Assembly: GCF_003269295.1 (NCBI RefSeq)
Contig: NZ_QLTT01000002.1
Span: 310,001 to 374,000 of the forward strand
From: Lentzea atacamensis
Lineage (GTDB): Bacteria; Actinomycetota; Actinomycetes; Mycobacteriales; Pseudonocardiaceae
Direction: 5' to 3'
DNA length: 64,000 nt
Each line of letters opens with the position of its first letter. Position 1 is the stretch's first letter. Under the pieces are notes generated by a model. The model ran no database searches. It saw nothing but the letters and a program-made list of their open reading frames with translations, and had not been told where the DNA came from. The position numbers and the translations under genes were made by a program. Below, one piece after another: positions 44,773 through 52,823 of the stretch.

Positions 44773-45683
44773 CCGCGTACGCGGACGTCCAGGACCCGTC
44801 GGTCGCGCTCAACGCGGCCGCCGAGAACCGTCCCGGCCGGCAGACCACCAAGGAACTGATCGAAGCCGCCGGCTGGAAGCTGCAGGGCGTCAACTGGATC
44901 TACGAGAAGGTCACCGGCGAGAACCTGATCGAGGCGCTGATCAACCCGTTGGTCGGCGACTTCGAGAAGATCGACGCCAACGCCAACGCGTGGGACCAGG
45001 TCGCCAAGGCGCTGGACGCCGTGCGGCACAACGTCGGCGACGGCGTCGGTCAGCTCAACCCGCACTGGAACGGTGACGCCGCGCAGGCGTTCGAGCGCCG
45101 CATGGACACCATGTGGGTCATCGCGATCGAGGCGGACTCCCAGGTCGCCCGGATCATCGGCAACAAGTTCCAGTCCATGGCGAACGCGTGCCGTTCGGCC
45201 ACGAAGGTCGCCCTGTTCCTGCTCGACAAGCTCTGCACGATGCTGCTCGAGGCCGCGATGACCGCGGTGATCCCGGTCGTCGGCTGGGGCCGCGCGGTGT
45301 GGATGGTCTACGACGCGATCCAGATCGTCGACGCGATCCGCAAGATCATCCAGTCGATCATGACGCTGATCGAGGGCGTCAAGGGCATGGTCGACGGCAT
45401 CGTCGCGATGGGCACGGCGCTGATGAAGCTCAAGGACGTCAAGGACGTCAACGACTTCCTCGACGTGGTCGACGGCGTGCAGGACGGCAAGCAGAAGTAC
45501 GACAACGGCGTGTCCGCGGCGAAGTCCGGTGCGATCGGCGTCGGCCTCGGTGCCTACAGTCTCGGCAAGGCCGGTTCCGCGGCCTCGGGCCGGTACGGCT
45601 CCGGCACCGGCGGCTCCGGCTCGGGTGGTGGCTCCGGTGCCCCCGCTCCCGCCCCGGTTCCGAGCAGTGGTGGTCAGCAGTGA
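44769..45683 (+). CDS. WXG100-like type VII substrate with long C-terminus
   Basis: 304 residues, ATG 44769 overlapping the previous gene. Residues 60-140 have the WXG100 helical-hairpin pattern with the WNG turn (LNPHWNGDAAQAFERRMD). A hydrophobic helical region follows (LLEAAMTAVIPVVGWGRAVWMVYDAIQIV and MTLIEGVKGMVDGIVAMGTALM), then a Gly/Ser-rich and Pro-rich tail. The layout fits an ESX-secreted LXG/PPE-like or pore-forming effector; activity is not assignable. The third gene overlaps its stop (GTGA). Confidence 0.72.
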   Translation: MTAYADVQDPSVALNAAAENRPGRQTTKELIEAAGWKLQGVNWIYEKVTGENLIEALINPLVGDFEKIDANANAWDQVAKALDAVRHNVGDGVGQLNPHWNGDAAQAFERRMDTMWVIAIEADSQVARIIGNKFQSMANACRSATKVALFLLDKLCTMLLEAAMTAVIPVVGWGRAVWMVYDAIQIVDAIRKIIQSIMTLIEGVKGMVDGIVAMGTALMKLKDVKDVNDFLDVVDGVQDGKQKYDNGVSAAKSGAIGVGLGAYSLGKAGSAASGRYGSGTGGSGSGGGSGAPAPAPVPSSGGQQ

Positions 45684-46123
45684 CGTTTCCGTACGACCAG
45701 GCGCGGCTGCAGGCGCTGTTCTCCGAGGTGGACTCCCGGATCGACGACCTCGGGAAGGTCGCGACGGCCGCCTCGCAGGTGCAGCGCCGTTCGCGAGGGC
45801 TCTCCGAGCAGGACCTCGCCGAGATCGAGCGGTTCGCGAAGTCGCCGGGCGCGCCGCAGGAGCTCAAGGACCTCCAGCGGCGCGTCGAGGCCGGTGAGAT
45901 GTCGTGGGCCGATGTCGCCGCGGGACGCGCGTTGGACGACGAGGGTGTGCAGAAGGCACTAGCCGTCGGCGTTCCGGACCTCCAACGCGCCTATCGCGCG
46001 ATCGAAGAGGGCCAGGACATCGACGACATCATCGCCTCGGGCACCCCGACGCCTCAGCGGCCGCGCCGTGATGACGACGACGAGGACGACGGTCCGAGCC
46101 AGTTCCGCGAGGACGCCTGGTAG
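45680..46123 (+). CDS. Third protein of the type VII operon
   Basis: 147 residues, GTG 45680 overlapping the previous stop. Helical with an N-terminal coiled segment (QARLQALFSEVDSRIDDLGKVATAASQVQRR), a middle ELKDLQRRVEAGEMSWADVAAGRAL and a strongly acidic tail (RDDDDEDDGPSQFREDAW). It resembles EspH/EspD-like accessory proteins or chaperones of ESX substrates, but no domain is certain. The MITE-like element starts one base after its stop. Confidence 0.68.
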   Translation: MTFPYDQARLQALFSEVDSRIDDLGKVATAASQVQRRSRGLSEQDLAEIERFAKSPGAPQELKDLQRRVEAGEMSWADVAAGRALDDEGVQKALAVGVPDLQRAYRAIEEGQDIDDIIASGTPTPQRPRRDDDDEDDGPSQFREDAW

Positions 46124-46124
46124 C

Positions 46125-46291
46125 TAGTGCTGTGACCGCCGACCTTCACCGCGTCTTCCGGCGCTCAGCAGGGCACCTCGCGGCACCGGCCCCCGCCCCC
46201 CATATGCCCGATATGAGGGGCGGGGGCCGGCACCGCGATGCACCCGTCTGACCGTCGAAATACGGGGCAAAGGCCGACGGTCACAGCACTA
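46125..46291. mobile_element. MITE-like element, copy 2 (167 bp)
   Basis: Terminal inverted repeats TAGTGCTGTGACCGCCGACC (46125-46144) and GGCCGACGGTCACAGCACTA (46272-46291) match at 18 of 20. The central palindrome spans ~46179-46237 and its flank (on the minus strand TCAGACGGGTGCATCGCGGTG) is shared with copy 1. CTAG occurs at both outer junctions. No transposase is encoded. Confidence 0.7.
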
Positions 46292-46840
46292 GGCAGACCA
46301 GTCCACACCGCCACTGCTCACGTGGCTGGTCCCGGTTCCCCGTACGACGTCGAAGGCGACCGCGCAGGCGGTCGCCAGTGAGCGCAGCGGCTCGGCCACA
46401 CCGGGGTTGATCCGCACGACGTCCCGGCGGACGCGCCTGCCGTTGCGCTTGGCGCGCCCGCCGGTCTCGATGCGAGCGATGTCACCGAAGAAGCAGATCT
46501 GCTGACCGTTCGCGTCGTGCAACGACTGCTTCCACGCGCTGTGCGTCTTGATCGTCCCGATCAACTGCCCCTGCGGCGTGCTGACGCTCACGTGGGGCCG
46601 CCGCCCGAACCGCTTGCCGATGTGCATGATCGGCTGGCCGTGCGGCGCCACGACGTCGAGGTCGAACGTCGTCCAGCCGGAGAACCCCGTGTACCGCAGC
46701 GGCCGCTGCAGCCCGGGTCCGCCGCGCTCCCTGACGACCGCGATCGGCGAGTCGCGCTCGTCGAACACGTCCACCCGGTACTGCGGCCGGAACAACAGGC
46801 TCATCGCGGTCCACGGCTGTTCGACGAAGAGGGTGCTCAC
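46289..46840 (-). CDS. Scramblase/LURP-one-like protein
   Basis: 183 residues. A tubby-like beta-barrel pattern with repeated strands: VDVFDERDSPIAVVRERG, FDLDVVAPHGQPIMHIGKRFGRRPHVSVSTPQGQLIGTIK and FFGDIARIETG. This is the scramblase/LURP-one superfamily seen in bacteria; function is unknown. The stop codon TAG (46289-46291) is made from the end of the MITE-like element, so the C-terminus may be an insertion-truncated version. Confidence 0.72.
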   Translation of the reverse strand: MSTLFVEQPWTAMSLLFRPQYRVDVFDERDSPIAVVRERGGPGLQRPLRYTGFSGWTTFDLDVVAPHGQPIMHIGKRFGRRPHVSVSTPQGQLIGTIKTHSAWKQSLHDANGQQICFFGDIARIETGGRAKRNGRRVRRDVVRINPGVAEPLRSLATACAVAFDVVRGTGTSHVSSGGVDWSA

Positions 46841-46893
46841 GGTGATGCAGGGTATGCGGCACCGAACGCCCGCGTGTGCGAAGCTAGCGACCT

Positions 46894-47460
46894 GTGCGAA
46901 CTGAAACGGTCTTGGACGCGAACGCGAAGTCGGAACTCGCTCGTCTGGTGAGCGAATTGGCCGTGGTGCACGGCAAGGTGACCCTCTCCAGCGGCAAGGA
47001 AGCCGACTACTACGTCGACCTGCGCCGCGCGACGCTGCACCACGCGGCGGCGCCGTTGATCGGCAAGCTGCTGCGGCAGCTCACCAGCGACTGGGACTTC
47101 GTCGCCGTCGGTGGTCTCACGCTCGGTGCCGACCCCGTCGCCTACGCGATGATGCACTCCGCCGCGGCGGCCGGTGACGTGCTCGACGCCTTCGTCGTGC
47201 GCAAGGCCAGCAAGGCCCACGGCATGCAGCGGCAGATCGAAGGCATCGACGTGCGCGGCCAGCGCGTGCTCGCCGTCGAGGACACCTCCACCACCGGTGG
47301 TTCGGTCCTCACGGCCGTCACGGCGCTGCGCGAGCACGGTGCCGAGGTGGTCGGTGTCGCCACCGTCGTCGACCGCGGCACGGGTGCCAAGGAGGCCATC
47401 GAGGCGGAGGGGCTGCAGTACCGGTACCTGCTGGATCTGAACGATCTCGGGCTCGCCTGA
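46894..47460 (+). CDS. pyrE: Orotate phosphoribosyltransferase
   Basis: 188 residues, GTG 46894. Converts orotate and PRPP to OMP, the fifth step of pyrimidine synthesis. Motifs: LSSGKEADYYVDLRRATL, VRKASKAHGMQRQIEG and the PRPP-binding VLAVEDTSTTGGSVLTAV. Cytosolic dimer. The gene is alone, not in a pyr operon. Confidence 0.95.
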   Translation: MRTETVLDANAKSELARLVSELAVVHGKVTLSSGKEADYYVDLRRATLHHAAAPLIGKLLRQLTSDWDFVAVGGLTLGADPVAYAMMHSAAAAGDVLDAFVVRKASKAHGMQRQIEGIDVRGQRVLAVEDTSTTGGSVLTAVTALREHGAEVVGVATVVDRGTGAKEAIEAEGLQYRYLLDLNDLGLA

Positions 47461-47493
47461 CGTTCACTCGTTTTATCGAGAGCGATTCGAGCT

Positions 47494-47520
47494 ACCCCGT
47501 CCTAGTCTGGAGGACGGGGT
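47494..47520 (+). promoter_or_regulatory. Hairpin covering the RBS of the DUF2784 gene
   Basis: ACCCCGTCCT (47494-47503) and AGGACGGGGT (47511-47520) are exact complements with loop AGTCTGG. The GGAGG ribosome site (47509-47513) and GTG 47519 fall in the loop and right arm. It could be a pyrE terminator or a translational gate. Confidence 0.55.
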
Positions 47521-47896
47521 GGTGCGAATGGCCAGGGTGCTCGTCGAAGCGGTCGTGGTTCTGCACTTTGCCTTTCTGGCGTTCATCGCGCTGGGAGGGT
47601 TCCTCGCGTGGCGCTGGCGGGGTGTCATCTACGCGCATCTGGTCGCCGGTGTGTGGGCGATCCTCAGCGTGACGATCGACCTCACCTGCCCGCTGACCGT
47701 GCTGGAGAACGACCTCCGCGGGCTCGCGGGCATGCCGTTGCTGGAGACCGGGTTCATCGACCACTACATCGACGGCGTCTGGTACCCGCAGAGCGCGACG
47801 ACGCTCGTGCAGCTGGTTCTCGGGGCGATCGTCCTGGTCTCGTGGGCCGGCTTCTATGCTGGCGGCCGTGCTGCTCGAAGGCTTTCACGCTGTTAA
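47519..47896 (+). CDS. DUF2784 membrane protein
   Basis: 125 residues, GTG 47519 or 47522 (ATG 47528 is further from the ribosome site). Three helices: LVEAVVVLHFAFLAFIALGGF, VIYAHLVAGVWAILSVTIDL and LVQLVLGAIVLVSWAGFYAGG, with CPLTVLENDLR and FIDHYIDGVWYP between them, the DUF2784 signature. Function unknown. Its 3' end overlaps the methyltransferase gene by 41 bases. Confidence 0.87.
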   Translation: MVRMARVLVEAVVVLHFAFLAFIALGGFLAWRWRGVIYAHLVAGVWAILSVTIDLTCPLTVLENDLRGLAGMPLLETGFIDHYIDGVWYPQSATTLVQLVLGAIVLVSWAGFYAGGRAARRLSRC

Positions 47897-48533
47897 GCAC
47901 GCGTTGCGCTTCGGCGCCGACGTGCATCCGTTGATCACGACGGACCTCAGCGCCGCGATCAGCCTCGCCGAGACGCACGCGCCCGATCTGGTCGGGCGGT
48001 TCCAGGACGCGACCGAGATCGACAAGGCCGGGTTCGTCCTCCGCGCGGGCCGCCTCCATCCGACCGGGGTGGCGGGGTTCGCCGAGAGGCCGGACCTGCC
48101 GTTCGACCGCGACGCCCCGGTCGTCCTGCTCGACAACCCGCGCAATCTCGGCAACTTCGGCGCCACCATCCGGGTGGCGGCGGGCCTCGACGCGGGCGGC
48201 GTGATCTCCACCGGTGACGTGGATCCGTGGCACCCCAACGTTCTACGGGGTTCGGCGGGCCTGCACTTCGCCCTGCCGGTCGCCAAGGCCGAGAGCCTCG
48301 ACTTCGCCGGTGAGCTCATCGCGTTCGACGCGGACGGCGATCTCCTGACCGGTCCGATCCCCGACAACGCCGTGCTGGCGTTCGGTTCGGAGCGCCACGG
48401 CCTCTCGCAGGAGGTCCGTGCGAAGGCCACGAGGATCGTCCGGCTGCCGATGCGCGAGAAGGTCAGCAGTTACAACCTGACAACTTCTGTGGCGATGGGC
48501 CTCTACCACTGGGTGATTCACCGCGCTTCTTGA
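47856..48533 (+). CDS. SpoU/TrmH-family RNA 2'-O-methyltransferase
   Basis: 225 residues, ATG 47856 (GTG 47868 possible). Knotted SPOUT fold: motif 1 VVLLDNPRNLGNFGATIRVA, motif 2 LAFGSERHGLSQEV and motif 3 SSYNLTTSVAMGLYHWV. It methylates a ribose in tRNA or rRNA using S-adenosylmethionine; target base unknown. Overlapping genes suggest co-translation with the DUF2784 protein. Confidence 0.9.
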   Translation: MLAAVLLEGFHAVKHALRFGADVHPLITTDLSAAISLAETHAPDLVGRFQDATEIDKAGFVLRAGRLHPTGVAGFAERPDLPFDRDAPVVLLDNPRNLGNFGATIRVAAGLDAGGVISTGDVDPWHPNVLRGSAGLHFALPVAKAESLDFAGELIAFDADGDLLTGPIPDNAVLAFGSERHGLSQEVRAKATRIVRLPMREKVSSYNLTTSVAMGLYHWVIHRAS

Positions 48534-48558
48534 CCGGTCAAGCACTCACGATGACGCA

Positions 48559-49656
48559 GTGGTGATCGCGAAACTGCTGGCGGCGCGCGCGGGCGTCGCG
48601 GAGCGCGCGGTGTACTCCAGGCACCTGCGGCGGGTCTGGGGTGTGCCGGGCACGCTGCTCGGTGCGCGGGCGTGGCCCCCGTTGCTGCGGGACAAGCTCC
48701 ACACGAGCTTCAACTACTGGTGGCAGGCCCACCTGCTCGACTGCATGGTGGACGGCTACGAGCGCTCGCCCAGCGAGCTGCGGAAGACGGCCATCACCAA
48801 GGTCGTGCGGGGCATTCGGGTGCGCAACGTCCTCGGCTGGACCAACGACTTCTACGACGACATCGCGTGGCTCGGCCTCGCCCTGCAGCGCGCCGAGAAG
48901 ATCGTCGGCGTCGCGAAGCCCAAGGCGCTGGCCGCCATCGCGGAACAGTTGCGGGACGGCTGGACCGACCACGCCGGCGGCGGCATCTGGTGGAAGCGCA
49001 AGGACGACTTCAAGAACGTGCCCGCCAACGGTCCCGCCGCGATCTTCCTGGCTCGCCGGGGCGACCGCACCGACCTCGCCCGTGCGCGCTCCATCGTGGA
49101 CTGGGTCGAGGACAACCTGGTCGACGAGAGCAGCGGACTCGCGTGGGACGGCCTGCACGTCCACCCGAACGGCGAGATCCGGGAGTACGAGAAGAACATC
49201 TACACGTACTGCCAAGGGGTTCTGATCGGCGCGTGCGTCGAGCTGGCCAAGCACGGCCAGCAGGAGAGGTGGCTCGAAAAGGCCGCCCGCACGATCACCG
49301 CGGTGCACGACGATCTGGCCGTCAACGGCGTGATCAAGGGTCAGGGCGGCGGTGACGGCGGTCTGTTCGCCGGCATCCTCACCCGCTACCTCGCGCAGGC
49401 CGCGCTGACGATCCCCGAGCTCGACCCGGACCGCCAGGAAACCGCGGACCTGGCCAGGGAACTCGTGATCCAGTCGGCGGAAGCGGCGTGGCTCAACCGC
49501 GTGACGGCGGTGAGCGGCCCCCTGTTCGGTCCGGAGTGGACGGTCCCGGCGGACCAGCGGGAGGGCCGCGACCTGTCCGTCCAGCTCGGCGGCTGGATGT
49601 GCCTGGAGGCCGCGGCGCTGCTGGAGCGGCACGGCCTGAACGTCGCTACCCCTTGA
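48559..49656 (+). CDS. Glycoside hydrolase family 76-like protein
   Basis: 365 residues, GTG 48559. The GH76 (alpha/alpha)6-barrel with the catalytic Asp pair in NDFYDDIAWLGLAL, plus WKRKDDFKNVPANGPAAIFLAR and YTYCQGVLIGACVELAKHG. GH76 enzymes cleave alpha-1,6-mannan, in actinobacteria mannan-type glycolipids or yeast mannan. No signal peptide is seen, so a cytoplasmic role is suggested, unlike most secreted members. The stop overlaps the convergent isomerase gene. Confidence 0.85.
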   Translation: MVIAKLLAARAGVAERAVYSRHLRRVWGVPGTLLGARAWPPLLRDKLHTSFNYWWQAHLLDCMVDGYERSPSELRKTAITKVVRGIRVRNVLGWTNDFYDDIAWLGLALQRAEKIVGVAKPKALAAIAEQLRDGWTDHAGGGIWWKRKDDFKNVPANGPAAIFLARRGDRTDLARARSIVDWVEDNLVDESSGLAWDGLHVHPNGEIREYEKNIYTYCQGVLIGACVELAKHGQQERWLEKAARTITAVHDDLAVNGVIKGQGGGDGGLFAGILTRYLAQAALTIPELDPDRQETADLARELVIQSAEAAWLNRVTAVSGPLFGPEWTVPADQREGRDLSVQLGGWMCLEAAALLERHGLNVATP

Positions 49657-50377
49657 CGTAGCTCAGCAGCGTCTTGGCGTCCTCGCGGAACTGCTCCGGC
49701 GAGTCGTCGATCACGAACTCCAGCAACGCGTTGCGGTCGATGCCGTCGCGCGCGAGCTCGGTCAGCACCGGCTTCCACAGGTCGCGGCGCGCCGCGAGCG
49801 GCAACCGGTCCTGGTACCCGCCGGGGCCCCACGAGAAGACGTGTGCGGTCACCGGTTCCAGCGTCCGCACCTCGTGCACGGCGGAGAACACGTCCTGGCC
49901 ACCGCTCGGCTGCCAGTACGGCACCACGCCGTCGACCTCGTCCAGCAGCTGGACCGCGGACTCCAGCGTGTCCGTCAGCGTGTTCCGGTGGTACTCCAAC
50001 GCGATCCGCGTTCCCATCGCGTCCGCGTGCTCGACGGCGTGCTGCAGCGCCTCGATCACCGGCCCGCGGTCGGGGCACTCCGCCGATCCGGACGTGCCCG
50101 CCCAGACCCGCACGAGCGGTGCGTCCAGCTCGGCCGCGGTCTCCAGGATCGCCGCCAGCTCACCGCGGTCGGACACGCCGGCCCGGTAGTACGACCCGTA
50201 CGCGGCCACCTTGAGCCCGGTGTCGAGCGCCCGCCGTGCCGCCGCGAAGTCGCCGGGCGGCACGTGCACGTCGCCGCCCCACTCCACGGCCTGCAGCCCG
50301 CACTCCAGTGCCAGCTCACCGATCTCCTCGACCGACAGCTGCCGGAACGTCACCGAGACGAGGCCGGGGATCAGCAT
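49646..50377 (-). CDS. Sugar-phosphate isomerase/epimerase-like TIM-barrel protein
   Basis: 243 residues, ATG 50377 overlapping the lacI stop by 7 bases. AP-endonuclease-2/xylose-isomerase-like TIM barrel: LVSVTFRQLSVEEIGELALECGLQAVEWGGDVHV, VRVWAGTSGS, MGTRIALEYHRNTLTDTLES and VPYWQPSGG. Metal-binding Glu/His are present (E in ALEYH). Substrate unknown. It is co-transcribed behind the LacI regulator and divergent from two kinases. Confidence 0.85.
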   Translation of the reverse strand: MLIPGLVSVTFRQLSVEEIGELALECGLQAVEWGGDVHVPPGDFAAARRALDTGLKVAAYGSYYRAGVSDRGELAAILETAAELDAPLVRVWAGTSGSAECPDRGPVIEALQHAVEHADAMGTRIALEYHRNTLTDTLESAVQLLDEVDGVVPYWQPSGGQDVFSAVHEVRTLEPVTAHVFSWGPGGYQDRLPLAARRDLWKPVLTELARDGIDRNALLEFVIDDSPEQFREDAKTLLSYVKG

Positions 50378-51345
50378 CCGCAGGACTGCCTGTGCATGAG
50401 CGAGGGCGCCAGCCGGATCGTCTCCGGCGGCCTGGCCGGGTCGGCGATCCTGTTCAGCAGCAGCTTCACGGCGGTCCTGCCGATCTCCTCGACCGGCTGG
50501 GCCAGCGTGGTGAGCGGCGGTTCGATCAACGTCGCCCACTCGACCTCGTCGTAGGCGACGACGGCGAGATCCGTGCCGAGCTTCAGGCCGCGGGCGCGTG
50601 CCTCGTGCAGCATGCCGATCGTGACGAGGTGGTCAGCCGCCACGACCGCGGTCGCCGGGTCTTCCTGGTCGAGCAGCGGCGCGAGCCAGCCGCTCTGCGA
50701 CACCAGCGCCTCGTCCCACTTCAGGCCCGCACGGCCGAGACCGAGCCGGTAACCCAGGATGCGTTCCTCGGTCGTCGCCACGCCCGTCTTGCCGCAGACG
50801 ATGCCGATCCGCCGGTGTCCCAGTTCCGCGAGGTGCTTCACCAGACCAGACGTGGCCTGGACGTTCTCCGGCCCGACCTGGTCGATGTCCTTGGCGACGG
50901 TCAGCCGGTCGACGAGCACCGTCGGGATGCCCAGCCGTTTGAGTTCCGGCAGCACGAGGCTGCCGCCGCCCGCCGACGGGGTCAGCAGCAGGCCGTCGAC
51001 CCGTCGTGAGCGCAGCATTCTGACCGCGGTCTGCTCGGATTCGGGGGTGTCCCGCGTGTCGATCAGCACGAGCGTGTAGCCGTTGCGGGTCGCTTCCGAC
51101 TCGATGGCGGCGATCAGCTCGGCGAAGTACGGGTGGGAGACCAGCGACACCGCGAGGCCCAGGGACTTGGTGCCGCCCATGACCAGCGATCTCGCGATGG
51201 CGTCACCCGTGTACCCGGTCTCGTCGATAGCCTTCTGGACGCGCTCTCGCGTGTCACCGGCGACCGGCCTGGTCTCGTTGATCACGTGTGACACCGTGGT
51301 GATGGAGACCCCCGCGAGAGCCGCGACATCCCGCATGGTGACCAT
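50371..51345 (-). CDS. LacI-family transcriptional regulator
   Basis: 324 residues, ATG 51345 (51336 also possible). N-terminal HTH and hinge TMRDVAALAGVSITTVSHVINETRPVAGDTRERVQKAIDETGY, then a periplasmic-binding-type effector domain (LVSHPYFAELIAAIESEATRNGY, RRVDGLLLTPSAGG, LAVVAYDEVEWATLIEPPLTTLAQP). It likely senses a sugar and controls the isomerase with itself and the divergent kinases across a 33-bp gap. Confidence 0.92.
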   Translation of the reverse strand: MVTMRDVAALAGVSITTVSHVINETRPVAGDTRERVQKAIDETGYTGDAIARSLVMGGTKSLGLAVSLVSHPYFAELIAAIESEATRNGYTLVLIDTRDTPESEQTAVRMLRSRRVDGLLLTPSAGGGSLVLPELKRLGIPTVLVDRLTVAKDIDQVGPENVQATSGLVKHLAELGHRRIGIVCGKTGVATTEERILGYRLGLGRAGLKWDEALVSQSGWLAPLLDQEDPATAVVAADHLVTIGMLHEARARGLKLGTDLAVVAYDEVEWATLIEPPLTTLAQPVEEIGRTAVKLLLNRIADPARPPETIRLAPSLMHRQSCGC

Positions 51346-51378
51346 GGCCGGGACCTTACCCGTTTGGAGGAAGCCCAG

Positions 51379-52224
51379 ATGGCAGCCGTGCTGTGTGTCG
51401 GGCTCGCAACTCTCGACGTGACTCAACGGGTGGACGCCTTCCCGGCTCCGGGCGAGAAGGTCCGCTCGCTCCACGCCGCGCTGTCTCCCGGCGGTCCGGC
51501 CGCCAACGCGGCGCGTGCGGTCGCGGCACTCGGCGGAAAGTCGTCACTGCTCACCGCGTTGGGTGCCGACGCACTGGGTGAATTTGTCCGTGCGTCCTTG
51601 GACCCGGTCCAAGTCACCGCGGTACCGGGCACGACGCCCGTGAGCATGGTCGTCGTCAGAGACGCAGATGGGGAGCGCACCGTCGTTTCCCGCAACGCCT
51701 CGGTGCCGGTCACCGCGCCGGATTTGTCCGGCCTGCTCGCCGCCGCGGACGTGGTGCTCTTGGACGGACACCATGACGGCCTGGCGATCCCCGTGTCCCA
51801 GCAGGCGAAAGCGATGGGATTGCCTGTGGTGCTCGACGCCGGGAGCTGGAAACCTGTCCTCGATCACCTGTTGCCGCTGGTGGACGTGGCCGCCTGCAGT
51901 TCGGGTTTCGAGCGGTCCGAGGCCGAGGTGCACTCGTACGGGGTGCCGCTGGTCATTCGCACCCACGGTGCGAAGCCGGTGACCTGGTCGCGGAACGGCT
52001 CGTCTGGAGAGGTGCCCGTGCCGGCGGTGGAGGTGAAGGACACGAACGGTGCCGGTGACGTCTGGCACGGCGCGTACGCCTACGCGCTGGCGTCGGGTGA
52101 GGACCCGGTCGCCGCCATCGGCTTCGCGTCGGAGGCGGCAGCTGTTCGGGTCGGTGCGGTCGAGGACTGGGTTGAGAGGCTGGCACGGTGGCAGGACAGC
52201 AGGTCAGGTTCGAGGAGCTGCTAG
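51379..52224 (+). CDS. PfkB-family sugar kinase
   Basis: 281 residues, ATG 51379 after TTGGAGGAAG. Ribokinase/PfkB fold: GLATLDVTQRVDAFPAPGEKV, GGPAANAARAVAALGG and the catalytic anion hole VKDTNGAGDVWHGAYAYAL with Asp base in NGAGD. It phosphorylates a sugar such as ribose or a keto-hexose. Divergent from lacI, and it overlaps the next kinase by 37 bases. Confidence 0.88.
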   Translation: MAAVLCVGLATLDVTQRVDAFPAPGEKVRSLHAALSPGGPAANAARAVAALGGKSSLLTALGADALGEFVRASLDPVQVTAVPGTTPVSMVVVRDADGERTVVSRNASVPVTAPDLSGLLAAADVVLLDGHHDGLAIPVSQQAKAMGLPVVLDAGSWKPVLDHLLPLVDVAACSSGFERSEAEVHSYGVPLVIRTHGAKPVTWSRNGSSGEVPVPAVEVKDTNGAGDVWHGAYAYALASGEDPVAAIGFASEAAAVRVGAVEDWVERLARWQDSRSGSRSC

Positions 52225-52823
52225 AGAGGGCCCGAGCGCTCACCGATCTCGGCGAGCGCAAGATCCTCGGGATCGGCGGGGCACCCGGTTCGGGCAAGTC
52301 GACACTCGCGCGCAGGATCGTCGAGGCGCTCGACGGTCAGGCGGTGCTCGTCGAGATGGACGGCTTCCACCTTGCGCAGAGCGAGCTGGAACGGCTGCGG
52401 CTGGTCGAACGCAAGGGTGCGCCGGACACGTTCGACATCCCCGGTTACGTCGACCTGCTCGGCCGGATCAAGGCGTGCGGGCCGGACATGATCTACGCGC
52501 CGGAGTTCCGCCGCGAGATCGAGGAGCCGATCGCCTGCGCGGTGCCGGTGCACCCGGACGTCCCGCTCGTCGTGACCGAGGGCAACTACCTGCTGCTCAA
52601 CTACGACAAGTGGAAGCGCGTCCGGATCATCCTGGACGAGGCGTGGTTCCTGTTCATCGACGAGGACGTGCGCGTGCAGCGGCTGATCGACCGCCACCTG
52701 CGGTACGGGCGCACCCTGTCGGAGGCGGAGGAACGCGTGCTGCACGGCACGGATCACGTCAACGCGCTGATGGTGAACTCGTCGAAGGGATCAGCGGATC
52801 TGCTGATCACCGAAGTGCTTTAA
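52188..52823 (+). CDS. P-loop nucleoside/sugar kinase (uridine-kinase-like)
   Basis: 211 residues, GTG 52188. Walker A ILGIGGAPGSGKSTLARRIV, Walker B-like LVVTEGNYLLL, and the lid region VRVQRLIDRHLRYGRTLSEAEERV. It belongs to the uridine-kinase/phosphoribulokinase-like group that includes fructose kinase FrcK. Together with PfkB it gives two phosphorylation steps in this cluster. Confidence 0.85.
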   Translation: MAGQQVRFEELLERARALTDLGERKILGIGGAPGSGKSTLARRIVEALDGQAVLVEMDGFHLAQSELERLRLVERKGAPDTFDIPGYVDLLGRIKACGPDMIYAPEFRREIEEPIACAVPVHPDVPLVVTEGNYLLLNYDKWKRVRIILDEAWFLFIDEDVRVQRLIDRHLRYGRTLSEAEERVLHGTDHVNALMVNSSKGSADLLITEVL

